Origin: JAEZFI01 sp044508215
GTDB taxonomy: Bacteria > Actinomycetota > Acidimicrobiia > Acidimicrobiales > Microtrichaceae
Direction of reading: 5' to 3'
Assembly (NCBI GenBank): GCA_044508215.1
Contig: JBIQID010000025.1
Coordinates: forward strand, 1-27,259
Length of the DNA stretch: 27,259 nucleotides
Shown in pieces: positions 21,481 to 27,259 of the stretch. Under the pieces are notes generated by a model that was not told the origin of the DNA, did not search any database, and worked only from the letters and a program-made list of their open reading frames with translations. Within the stretch, counting starts at the first letter, position 1. Each line of letters begins with the position of its first letter. The position numbers were made by a program, and so were the translations under genes.

Positions 21481-23786
21481 CTCCCGGTCTCCCCTCCCTG
21501 CGTCGGGGTCTGCAGCTCGGGCGGCAGACCGCTCCGCACGCGCCCCGCGGCGGTGCCCTGTTGCGACTCTTCGAGCGTGTGCACGCGTCGGTCCCGGATC
21601 TCGACGCTGCCGCCGGCCTTCGTCACCCTCACTGCCGAGACCTTGAACTCGGGGATCTTCGAGTACGGGTCGAGCGCACGGTTCGTGAGCTGGTTCGCCG
21701 CCCGGTCTCCCGGCCAGTGGTACGGGATGAACACCGTGTCGGGCCGGATGGTGGCCACTACCCTCGCAGGCACCGTCATCGATCCACGGCGCGACTCCAC
21801 CGTGACGAAGTCACCGGTCTCCACGCCCAGCTGCTCGGCCAGGCGCGGGTGCATCTCGCAGAGCGGCTCCGGGTACTGCTCCACGAGCGGGCCGATCCGA
21901 CGGGTCTGGGTGCCGGACAGGTACTGGCTGATGACGCGCCCGGTGGTGAGCCAGGTGGGGTACTCGTCGTCGACCACCTCCGCCGGCGGCCGGTACTGCA
22001 CCGGGGTGAACCTCGCCTTGCCGTCGTCGGTGTAGAAGCGCCCGCCCTCGAACAGGCGGGGCGTGCCCGGGTGCCCCTCTTGGGGACAGGGCCAGAAGAT
22101 GCCCTGCTCCTCGACGATCCGCTCCCAGGTCATGCCGTAGTAGTCGGCGGTGCCGCCGTGGGACGCGACGCGGAGCTCGTCGAAGATCTCCCGGGTGCTC
22201 GTGAACGGGAAGTACTTCCCCCGGCCCAGGCGCCGGGCGAGGTCGACGATGATCTCCCAGTCGAGGCGAGCGTTGCCCGGCGGATCGATCGCCGCGTTGA
22301 TCTTGATGGTGCGCCCCTCGACCGAGGTCGACGTCCCCTCGTCCTCCTCGTGGAGCGAACCGGCGAGCACCAGGTCTGCGAACTGCGCCGTCTCGTTCAG
22401 GAAGAAGTCGATCGCGACGTAGAACTCGAGCTTCTCCAGCGCCTCGGCGGTGTGCTTCGTGTCGGGCAGCGAGACGAGGGGGTTGAAGCAGATCGAGAGC
22501 AGCCCCTTGATCTCGCCGTCGTGGATCGCCTCGACGATCTCCTGGGCGGAGAGGCCCTTCCCCGGGATCTCGTCGACGTCGCACCCCCACACCGCCGCCA
22601 CCTCCTTGCGGTGATCGGGGTCCTCGATGTCGCGGTTGCCGGGCAGCTGGTCGCACTTGTGGCCCTGCTCGCGCCCGCCCTGGCCGTTGCCCTGTCCGGT
22701 GATCGTGGTGACGCCACAGCCCGGCTTGCCGTACTTCCCGGTGGCGAGCCCCAGGTTGATGCACGACCAGACGTTCTCCACGCCCTTCGTGTGGTGCTCG
22801 ATCCCGCGAGCGTGCAGGAGCATCCCGGTGGCCGACGTGCCCCACAGGCGGGCCGCCTCCACGATCCGGTCCACCGGGACGCCCGTGATCTCCGAGCCCC
22901 ACTCGGGCGTGCAGTCGCGCACCGCTTCTATCGCCTCGTCGAAGCGGACGGTGTGCTGCTCGATGAACTCGTGGTCGAGCCAGTCGTTCTCCACGAGCAC
23001 GTGCAGGATCGTGCACATCAGCGCCGAGTCGGTTCCGGGCCGGAGCCCGAGGAACACGTCGGCCGTGCGAGCGAGCGGCGTCACCCGGGGATCCGCCACG
23101 ATCAACTTCGCACCCCGGTCGCGAGCCCTCCAGATGTACATCGTCGTGATCGGCGCGCACTCGGCGATGTTGGCGCCGGCCACGAACACCACGTCGGCCA
23201 GCGGGATGTCGCTCCACGGGTTCGACGCACGGTCGATCCCGAGCGCCCGCTTGTTCGCGACGCCCGCCGACACCATGCAGAGCCGGCCGTTGTAGTCGAG
23301 GTTCGCGGTCTGGAGGCCCAGGCGAGCGAACTTGCCCATCAGGTACGACTTCTCGTTGGTGAGCGACACCCCCGAGAGCACTGCGAACGAGTCCTTCCCG
23401 TAGGCGCCCTGGATCCGCTGGATCTCGGACACCGTGCGGCCCATCGCGTGCTCCCAGCCGACCGGCCGGAAGCCGCCGGGCGCCGCACGGTCGCGCTCCA
23501 TCGGGTCGAGGAGGCGGTCGGGGTGGGAGCCCTGGAGGTAGCGCTTCACGCCCTTCGGGCAGAGCTTCCCTTCGTTGAACGGGAAGTCGTAGCGGGGCTC
23601 GAAGCCGACCACCTCGTTGTCTCGGACCTTCAAGCGGATGCCGCACTGCTGGCCGCAGAAGCAGCAGTGCGTGTCCACCTCCCGGTCGATCTCGAGGCCT
23701 GCGTTCCACCCGCCGGGCGGGGCCTGGTTGAGGTGCGGCCCGAACCGGGCGATCAGCTCCTTCTCGGAGACCGGACGAGTGGCCAT
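21477..23786 (-). CDS. Molybdopterin oxidoreductase, nitrate-reductase-like catalytic subunit
   Basis: The 769-aa Mo-bisMGD enzyme has a [4Fe-4S] site Cys41-x2-Cys44-x3-Cys48-x27-Cys76 (CFCGQQCG, KLCPKGV), a catalytic core, then the MGD-binding C-terminal domain. The Mo ligand is Cys170 in YNGRLCMVSAG, matching the RLCMSSA of cytoplasmic or periplasmic nitrate reductases (Nas/Nap/NarB type) rather than the Cys/Sec-His of formate dehydrogenases, so nitrate is the best guess. No TAT signal is seen, so it is cytosolic. Its ATG at 23786 is chosen as it overlaps the preceding stop by one base (TGATG), and the upstream frame is only antisense. No NarJ-type chaperone is encoded in the operon. Exact substrate is inference. 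Confidence 0.9.
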   Translation of the reverse strand: MATRPVSEKELIARFGPHLNQAPPGGWNAGLEIDREVDTHCCFCGQQCGIRLKVRDNEVVGFEPRYDFPFNEGKLCPKGVKRYLQGSHPDRLLDPMERDRAAPGGFRPVGWEHAMGRTVSEIQRIQGAYGKDSFAVLSGVSLTNEKSYLMGKFARLGLQTANLDYNGRLCMVSAGVANKRALGIDRASNPWSDIPLADVVFVAGANIAECAPITTMYIWRARDRGAKLIVADPRVTPLARTADVFLGLRPGTDSALMCTILHVLVENDWLDHEFIEQHTVRFDEAIEAVRDCTPEWGSEITGVPVDRIVEAARLWGTSATGMLLHARGIEHHTKGVENVWSCINLGLATGKYGKPGCGVTTITGQGNGQGGREQGHKCDQLPGNRDIEDPDHRKEVAAVWGCDVDEIPGKGLSAQEIVEAIHDGEIKGLLSICFNPLVSLPDTKHTAEALEKLEFYVAIDFFLNETAQFADLVLAGSLHEEDEGTSTSVEGRTIKINAAIDPPGNARLDWEIIVDLARRLGRGKYFPFTSTREIFDELRVASHGGTADYYGMTWERIVEEQGIFWPCPQEGHPGTPRLFEGGRFYTDDGKARFTPVQYRPPAEVVDDEYPTWLTTGRVISQYLSGTQTRRIGPLVEQYPEPLCEMHPRLAEQLGVETGDFVTVESRRGSMTVPARVVATIRPDTVFIPYHWPGDRAANQLTNRALDPYSKIPEFKVSAVRVTKAGGSVEIRDRRVHTLEESQQGTAAGRVRSGLPPELQTPTQGGETGR

Positions 23787-24838
23787 CAGCCGAAACCTCC
23801 GACGCGGGCCGACTGGGCCAGCGTCCCCATGTGTCGCCGACACCTCGGGCAGGTGTCCTGCCAGTTCCCGCCGGCCCCGTCGGAGTAGTCGAAGCCCAGC
23901 TGCGGGAGCACGTCCTTCAGGTCGTCCATCTGCATGGCCGAAGCGAACGGCTCACCGCACCGCTGGCAGTGCCGCTGCTCCCCCGCCGCCCCCGCCTGCT
24001 TGTAGAAGTGCACGCCGATGTTCGCCGGGCGCTGGAAGATGTGGAAGAACTTCCCGAACGGGATGTAGAGGAGGCCCAGCACGACGGTCAGCGCGTGCAG
24101 GTTGTTGAGGAAGCTGTAGTACTTGCCGTGCAGCCAGAGGCTGGACGCCGTGAGGAACAGCCCGGTGACCGATACGGCGAAGAGCCCGGCGAGGGCCAAG
24201 AAGTCGCCCGAGCGCTCCACGGCCAGCGCACCCGGATCGCGGAGGCGCCGCCAGAGGAAGACGAGCACCCCGGCGATCACGAGGAACGCCGCGATGTTCA
24301 GCGCGTGGAACATCGTGAAGCCCAGCACGCTCTCTGCGTCGAACGAGCCGGTGGCGACCCCGAAGAGGTGGGCGCGGTACCGGTCGCCGTCCTGGCCGAC
24401 CGACTCGAAGTGGATCCAGCCGAAGGTGAGCGGGAACGTCACCAGCGCCGCGAGGATGCAACCCCAGAAGACCAGCTGGTGGGCCGCCCAGCGGACGGTG
24501 GAACGCCGCCGGATGAAGCCCTGCGCGAGCAGGTTGGTGCCCACCTCGCCGACCAGGCCGACGGCGTTGCGACCAAGGCGGCCGGACTGGCGGAACGACT
24601 GCCAACCTCGGCGGTTGAGGCGGGCGGTCGGCGGTCGCTGCAGCCACACGAGGTAGCGGTAGACCGTGGCGAAGACCGCCATGAGGACGCCCACGAGGTA
24701 GCCGGCGAGCGCGGCGTCGAACCAGCGGAGGCCGCCGCTGCCGAAGAAGACCCCGACGATGACGAGGAAGGTCGCCAACGTGGCGATCGCGAGGGCCCGC
24801 CCGTCGAGCCGTGGCGTGCTCGTCGCGTAGGGCCGCAC
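23786..24838 (-). CDS. Six-TM cytochrome b-like anchor with C-terminal CxxC...CxxC tail
   Basis: The 350-aa polytopic protein has helices at about 15-34, 41-66, 118-143, 173-196, 211-236 and 244-266. Helix-associated histidines (His120, 178, 237, 248, 266) could ligate two b hemes, as in NarI/HdrE-type quinol oxidoreductases. After the last helix, a hydrophilic tail carries Cys291-x2-Cys294 and Cys330-x2-Cys333, a zinc-ribbon or rubredoxin-like pair facing the cytosol; such a tail is not typical of NarI. It is the first gene of the operon and starts with GTG at 24838, with a GAGGAGG run just upstream. Its function as membrane quinol-oxidising subunit of the complex is inferred. Confidence 0.8.
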   Translation of the reverse strand: MRPYATSTPRLDGRALAIATLATFLVIVGVFFGSGGLRWFDAALAGYLVGVLMAVFATVYRYLVWLQRPPTARLNRRGWQSFRQSGRLGRNAVGLVGEVGTNLLAQGFIRRRSTVRWAAHQLVFWGCILAALVTFPLTFGWIHFESVGQDGDRYRAHLFGVATGSFDAESVLGFTMFHALNIAAFLVIAGVLVFLWRRLRDPGALAVERSGDFLALAGLFAVSVTGLFLTASSLWLHGKYYSFLNNLHALTVVLGLLYIPFGKFFHIFQRPANIGVHFYKQAGAAGEQRHCQRCGEPFASAMQMDDLKDVLPQLGFDYSDGAGGNWQDTCPRCRRHMGTLAQSARVGGFG

Positions 24839-24855
24839 GATCCTCCTCGCTCTCT

Positions 24856-24871
24856 GGTGGGCGACCCCACC
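24856..24871. promoter_or_regulatory. Inverted repeat GGTGGG-N4-CCCACC upstream of Mo operon
   Basis: GGTGGG (24856-24861) and CCCACC (24866-24871) are perfect 6-bp arms around cgac, 18 bases upstream of the operon's first start codon. The N4 spacer and G/C-rich arms are like, but not the same as, the palindrome before the YwiC-like gene. A second, imperfect palindrome lies at 24891-24910. Either could be an operator or attenuator. Confidence 0.4.
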
Positions 24872-24890
24872 GACGCGACAGCGCAGAGCA

Positions 24891-24910
24891 GGGTCGTTGG
24901 CCGACTACCC
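24891..24910. repeat. Imperfect 10-bp inverted repeat before ferredoxin/Mo genes
   Basis: GGGTCGTTGG and CCGACTACCC match as inverted arms at 8 of 10 positions. It lies between the ferredoxin stop and the first gene of the Mo operon, both minus strand, so it could be a terminator of the ferredoxin message or a regulator site of the operon. Confidence 0.35.
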
Positions 24911-24964
24911 GTGCACCTGCCGGCGGAGAACCGGCGCGGACCCGGCCGCGCGATCGGGCGGTGA

Positions 24965-25216
24965 TCAGGCGGTGCTGTGGGCCGGCACCTCGTCGGCGCC
25001 GCCCGCGGCCACAGCCGGGACGTGGTCCCGGATGATCGTGATGACGCCGGCGGGGCAGGCCGCGGCGCCCAGCTCCGCCGCGGCCTCGAGCTCGGGCGGG
25101 ACCTCGACGACGTGGAGGTCGAGGTAGCCGTCTGCGTCCAGCTGGTACACGCTCGGCGCGAACCGGCGGCAGAGGCCGTGGCCCTGGCAGAGCCCTGGGT
25201 GCGCTTTGATCTTCAT
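24965..25216 (-). CDS. Ferredoxin, [3Fe-4S]-type
   Basis: The 83-aa protein has Cys10-x2-His13-x2-Cys16 (LCQGHGLC) and a C-terminal AACPAG. This is the pattern of actinobacterial [3Fe-4S] ferredoxins, in which a histidine or other residue replaces the second cysteine of a [4Fe-4S] site; the usual partners include cytochromes P450. No P450 is in the window. It would be a small cytosolic electron carrier. The start is the ATG at 25216, overlapping the SufR-like regulator's stop as ATGA, so the regulator and ferredoxin are one unit. Both lie upstream of the Mo operon in the same orientation, 126 bases away, and may supply it with electrons. Confidence 0.88.
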   Translation of the reverse strand: MKIKAHPGLCQGHGLCRRFAPSVYQLDADGYLDLHVVEVPPELEAAAELGAAACPAGVITIIRDHVPAVAAGGADEVPAHSTA

Positions 25217-25917
25217 CGCTTCCTCTCCACGAGCGAGACGTCGACCCGCGGCGGCTCGGCCGATGCGCCGTCGCCGACGTGGCAGCGCAGTCGGCAGTGC
25301 CCCCGGTACGGATCGACCGCCACGAGCTCGTCGACCACGATCCCGCCGATCGCATCCGCCAGTCCGTGAGCGATGCCGACGTGCAGCTCGCAGACCGTCC
25401 GGGGATCCGCCGCCGCAGTGGACGCGAAGGGGCACGTCCGCAGCGTGATGTCGATCGCGTCGCCGTCGCGCCGAGCGGTCGGATCGAAGCCCTGGCGCGC
25501 CATGTCGCGGACGAACCGACCGATGCGGTCGTCGGCACCGGGGGTCGGAGCGGAAGCCGCCGCGAACCCGGCACGCCGGCCGACGGCTGCCGGCGGCTCA
25601 CCGGTGCGGACCGACTCGGCGAGGAGCAGGGACAGCCGCTCGTACGGGCCGCCGATCCCCCACCGGCTGTCGACGTTCGGGTGGGCCGTGTAGCGGAGGC
25701 GTGGACGTCCCCGGCCGGTGGCCGGTCCCAGCTGCTCCACGAGGAGGTCGGCAGCCACCAGCTTCGCGAGGTGCTGGCGGATCGCGTTGTGGTTCAGCCG
25801 GAACTGCTCGGTGAGCTCGGCGACGTCGACCTCGTGGTCGCTCTCGGCCACGTACCGGAACACCTCGTGCCGGGTCGGGTCCCCGAGTGCCCGGGCCTGT
25901 TGCTGCAACGTCGCCAT
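25213..25917 (-). CDS. SufR-like winged-helix regulator with Cys cluster
   Basis: The 234-aa transcription factor has an N-terminal ArsR/DeoR-type winged helix (RALGDPTRHEVFRYV, then LTEQFRLNHNAIRQHLAKL, recognition helix about 43-55) and a C-terminal sensor. In that sensor Cys162 (TCPFAS), Cys176 (TVCELHVGIAHGL), Cys208 and Cys212 (GHCRLRCHV) are arranged like the Fe-S ligands of SufR, which binds a [4Fe-4S] or [2Fe-2S] cluster and senses iron-sulfur status or oxidants. An Fe-S/NO or redox-sensing role is therefore inferred. A GGAGG Shine-Dalgarno stands 4 to 8 nt before the ATG at 25917. An inverted repeat (25942-25957) lies in its divergent promoter, likely its own operator. Confidence 0.8.
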   Translation of the reverse strand: MATLQQQARALGDPTRHEVFRYVAESDHEVDVAELTEQFRLNHNAIRQHLAKLVAADLLVEQLGPATGRGRPRLRYTAHPNVDSRWGIGGPYERLSLLLAESVRTGEPPAAVGRRAGFAAASAPTPGADDRIGRFVRDMARQGFDPTARRDGDAIDITLRTCPFASTAAADPRTVCELHVGIAHGLADAIGGIVVDELVAVDPYRGHCRLRCHVGDGASAEPPRVDVSLVERKR

Positions 25918-25941
25918 GTGCCTCCGGTCGACACGTTAAGT

Positions 25942-25957
25942 TCTAGTGAACGCTAGA
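25942..25957. promoter_or_regulatory. Inverted repeat TCTAG-N6-CTAGA, probable operator
   Basis: TCTAG (25942-25946) and CTAGA (25953-25957) are perfect arms around 6 bases in the 54-base gap between the SufR-like regulator and the divergent 54-aa gene. AT-rich symmetrical sites are rare in this GC-rich DNA. Its centre is 32 bases from the regulator's ATG, so autoregulation is probable; the same site would control both directions. Confidence 0.6.
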
Positions 25958-25971
25958 GGAAATGGGGCCCC

Positions 25972-26136
25972 ATGGCAACGGATGACACCGAAGCGCAGCA
26001 CCGCCCTGCCTCGGCCGCTCCTGCGACGCCGGACGTGGGCGGCGAGACGGCGTGCTGGGCCCACCTCGTCGACGAGGAGACCGGGCGCATCGAGGAGCTC
26101 GAGCGCGAGGTCCCCACCGACGAGGACGGGGCCTGA
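25972..26136 (+). CDS. 54-aa hypothetical protein divergent from SufR-like gene
   Basis: An ATG at 25972 opens a 55-codon frame ending TGA at 26134-26136: an Ala/Pro-rich start, then ETACWAHLVDEETGRIEELE and an acidic end. Only one cysteine is present, so it is not a zinc finger on its own. The shared operator, the start 15 bases beyond it, and GC-biased third positions support a real gene, though it is below common length cut-offs. I do not recognise a family. It might be a small Cys-based sensor or partner of the regulator; this is speculation. Confidence 0.55.
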   Translation: MATDDTEAQHRPASAAPATPDVGGETACWAHLVDEETGRIEELEREVPTDEDGA

Positions 26137-26257
26137 CTGCCGCAACGGGGGGAGCGCGACCCTCCGGCGCGTGTATGCCACGCGCCCGGCGACGGAAATG
26201 CACTCGCGGACGGCGGTCCTCGGACCCTACGGATCGTTCACGGAAGGAGGCCGACGC

Positions 26258-26281
26258 ATGCGAGGCGGACCACGACCGTGA
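26258..26281 (+). CDS. 7-codon upstream ORF (MRGGPRP) before phosphoribosyltransferase
   Basis: ATG at 26258 is preceded by a near-perfect Shine-Dalgarno GGAAGGAGG (26242-26250) at 7-nt spacing. It encodes seven residues rich in Gly, Pro and Arg, and its TGA (26279-26281) overlaps the main gene's start codons GTG 26278 / ATG 26281. The main gene itself has no Shine-Dalgarno at proper distance, so translation of this mini-ORF probably delivers ribosomes to it. The alternating Arg/Pro ending could also promote ribosome pausing. Confidence 0.45.
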   Translation: MRGGPRP

Positions 26282-26907
26282 TGGCGTTCCGGGACCGATC
26301 CGAAGCCGGCCGGCAGCTGGGCCGGGACGTGGCCGAGCTGGCCCTCGACCGTCCGTGCGTGCTCGGCCTGCCCCGCGGTGGCATCCCCGTGGCGTACGAG
26401 GTGGCGAAGGCGCTGTCGGCGCCGCTCGAGGTGTTCGTGGCCCGCAAGGTGGGGGCGCCCGGGCACCCCGAGTTCGGCATCGGCGCCATCGCCGAGGGAG
26501 GCGTGCACCTCTTCGACGAAGACTCGGTCCGCCTCTGCGGCGTCACCGCTGCAGCACGAGAGCTGCTGCTCGAGGAGGAGCGCCACGAGCTCGAGCGCAG
26601 GGTCCGGACCTACCGCGGCGACCGCCCGCTCCCCCCGATCGAGGACCGCGAGGTGGTGGTGGTCGACGACGGCCTGGCGACCGGGGTGACCGCCGAGGCG
26701 GCGCTCACGGCGCTCGGAGCGATGGCGCCGAGCCGCCTGGTGATGGCGGCACCGGTCGGGGCGAAGGAGACGATCGTGCGACTGGAGGCGGCAGCCGACG
26801 AGGTCGTGGTCAGCGTCATCCCCGAGCACTTCAGAGCGGTCGGGGCCTGGTACCAGGAGTTCCACCAGGTCAGCGACGACGAGGTCCGAGCGTTCCTCGC
26901 TGTGTGA
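26281..26907 (+). CDS. Phosphoribosyltransferase-family protein
   Basis: The 208-aa (from ATG 26281; GTG 26278 adds one residue) type-I PRTase-fold protein has the PRPP-binding loop VVVVDDGLATGVTAEAAL at about 123-140 and the N-terminal VLGLPRGGIPVAYEV that binds the pyrophosphate/phosphate region. It belongs to the COG1926 type of predicted phosphoribosyltransferases, which are often found near dienelactone hydrolases or heat-shock genes and have no fixed substrate. Family members may hydrolyse or transfer phosphoribosyl groups. A small upstream ORF probably controls its translation. A hairpin follows the stop, where it meets the convergent GNAT-type gene. Confidence 0.9.
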   Translation: MAFRDRSEAGRQLGRDVAELALDRPCVLGLPRGGIPVAYEVAKALSAPLEVFVARKVGAPGHPEFGIGAIAEGGVHLFDEDSVRLCGVTAAARELLLEEERHELERRVRTYRGDRPLPPIEDREVVVVDDGLATGVTAEAALTALGAMAPSRLVMAAPVGAKETIVRLEAAADEVVVSVIPEHFRAVGAWYQEFHQVSDDEVRAFLAV

Positions 26908-26935
26908 AGCGCCGCCCGCCGGTCCGGTGGCTGCG

Positions 26936-26953
26936 GTCCCGTAGGTGCGGGAC
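26936..26953. terminator. Hairpin between convergent genes
   Basis: GTCCCG (26936-26941) and CGGGAC (26948-26953) pair around a 6-nt loop. It is between two convergent stop codons (26907 and 26956) and is a plausible shared terminator, although short. Confidence 0.4.
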
Positions 26954-26955
26954 GG

Positions 26956-27259
26956 TCAGCTGCGGCCGGGCGGCGGGGACCAGTCGATGGTGACGGCGCC
27001 GACGTCGTCGGGGTGCTTCTCGATCCAGCGGCGGGCGTAGGGGCACCACGGTGCCAGCCGGAGCCCGTCCTCCGCGGCACGTTCGACGGCGGCGCGCACC
27101 AGGCGTCCACCGATGCCACGACCGCCGACCTCCTCGGGCACCTCGGTGTGCTCGAGGACGAGCAGGTCCCCGTCGAGCCGGTAGACCAGCTGCGCCTCCA
27201 CCCCGTCCACCGTCAAGGTGAAGCGGTTCTGGTCCTGCTGGTCGACGACCGTGTCGCCG
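26956..27259 (-). CDS. GNAT-type N-acetyltransferase (COG2388-like), 5' end missing
   Basis: The frame is open to the right edge of the window, giving at least 100 codons, so the start lies beyond. Residues read QLVYRLDGDLLVLEHTEVPEEVGGRGIGG, with the RGIGGRLVRAAVERA acetyl-CoA loop, then LRLAPWCPYARRWIEKHP. This is the compact COG2388-type GNAT family, about 90-110 residues long, that is typical of small proteins acetylating unknown amines. A TTG at 27216 would also be a possible start, but the visible upstream residues (VVDQQDQNRFTLTV) fit the family's first strand, so the gene is more likely longer. Confidence 0.85.
   Translation of the reverse strand, partial: GDTVVDQQDQNRFTLTVDGVEAQLVYRLDGDLLVLEHTEVPEEVGGRGIGGRLVRAAVERAAEDGLRLAPWCPYARRWIEKHPDDVGAVTIDWSPPPGRS

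Noticed and set aside
21282..23888. 868-aa frame on the plus strand opposite the Mo subunit
   Set aside because: It is an antisense shadow of a GC-rich gene; no recognised motif, and the minus-strand frame has complete Mo/Fe-S motifs.
1..27259. CRISPR array, tRNA or rRNA genes
   Set aside because: No regularly spaced repeats, cloverleaf T-loop/anticodon pattern or rRNA segment was found on reading the window.

Overview
The window looks like chromosomal DNA from a high-GC actinobacterium, most probably class Acidimicrobiia (Iamia/Ilumatobacter-like). This is an inference from GC-rich codon use, frequent GTG starts, short serine/threonine-rich lipoprotein linkers and the families present. A 100-base run of N at 7026-7125 shows it is a scaffold from a draft assembly. 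I see no tRNA, rRNA or CRISPR array.

Layout. 1-6441 is ordinary chromosome: a small lipoprotein, a DUF885-type putative metallopeptidase, a dienelactone hydrolase-like enzyme, a PPOX/flavin-binding protein, an eIF2B-like protein, a small thioredoxin-fold candidate, an esterase lipoprotein and a short-chain dehydrogenase. About 6500-10110 is an accessory island of visibly lower GC. It holds a damaged RHS/YD-repeat gene interrupted by the assembly gap, an RHS C-terminal tip overlapping by ATGA a two-TM PH-domain-like protein (candidate toxin/immunity pair), a frameshifted ISL3-type transposase remnant, and an orphan 84-aa protein. 10126-17567 is chromosome again: a TetR regulator divergent from a ferritin-like diiron candidate with a GTATAC operator between them, a VOC protein, a type-1 copper lipoprotein, a SpoU/TrmH methyltransferase, a CbiX-type chelatase, a beta-helix lipoprotein, an FHA-like/HTH protein and an isopenicillin-N-synthase-like oxygenase.

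17582-25970 is the functional centrepiece, a redox and nitrogen-oxide locus. On the minus strand six genes run as one operon: a six-TM cytochrome b-like anchor with a CxxC...CxxC tail, a molybdopterin oxidoreductase with a nitrate-reductase-type Mo-cysteine motif, a four-cluster ferredoxin subunit, a membrane-anchored Rieske protein, a tiny two-TM protein and an HPP-family protein. The first five overlap by 1-4 nt. Converging on them are a YwiC-like membrane protein, preceded by a GGGAC-N4-GTCCC (FNR/DNR-layout) palindrome, and the iron-sulfur repair protein RIC. Upstream lie a [3Fe-4S]-type ferredoxin and a SufR-like regulator with four C-terminal cysteines; the regulator is divergent from a 54-aa protein across a shared inverted repeat. 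I infer an electron-transfer complex acting on nitrate or a related oxyanion, with NO/Fe-S damage protection and sensing built in.

The right end has a phosphoribosyltransferase-family gene preceded by a 7-codon upstream ORF with a perfect Shine-Dalgarno, and a partial GNAT-type gene leaving the window. Many genes have a TANNNT hexamer 6-8 nt before the start codon and no Shine-Dalgarno, suggesting widespread leaderless transcripts.
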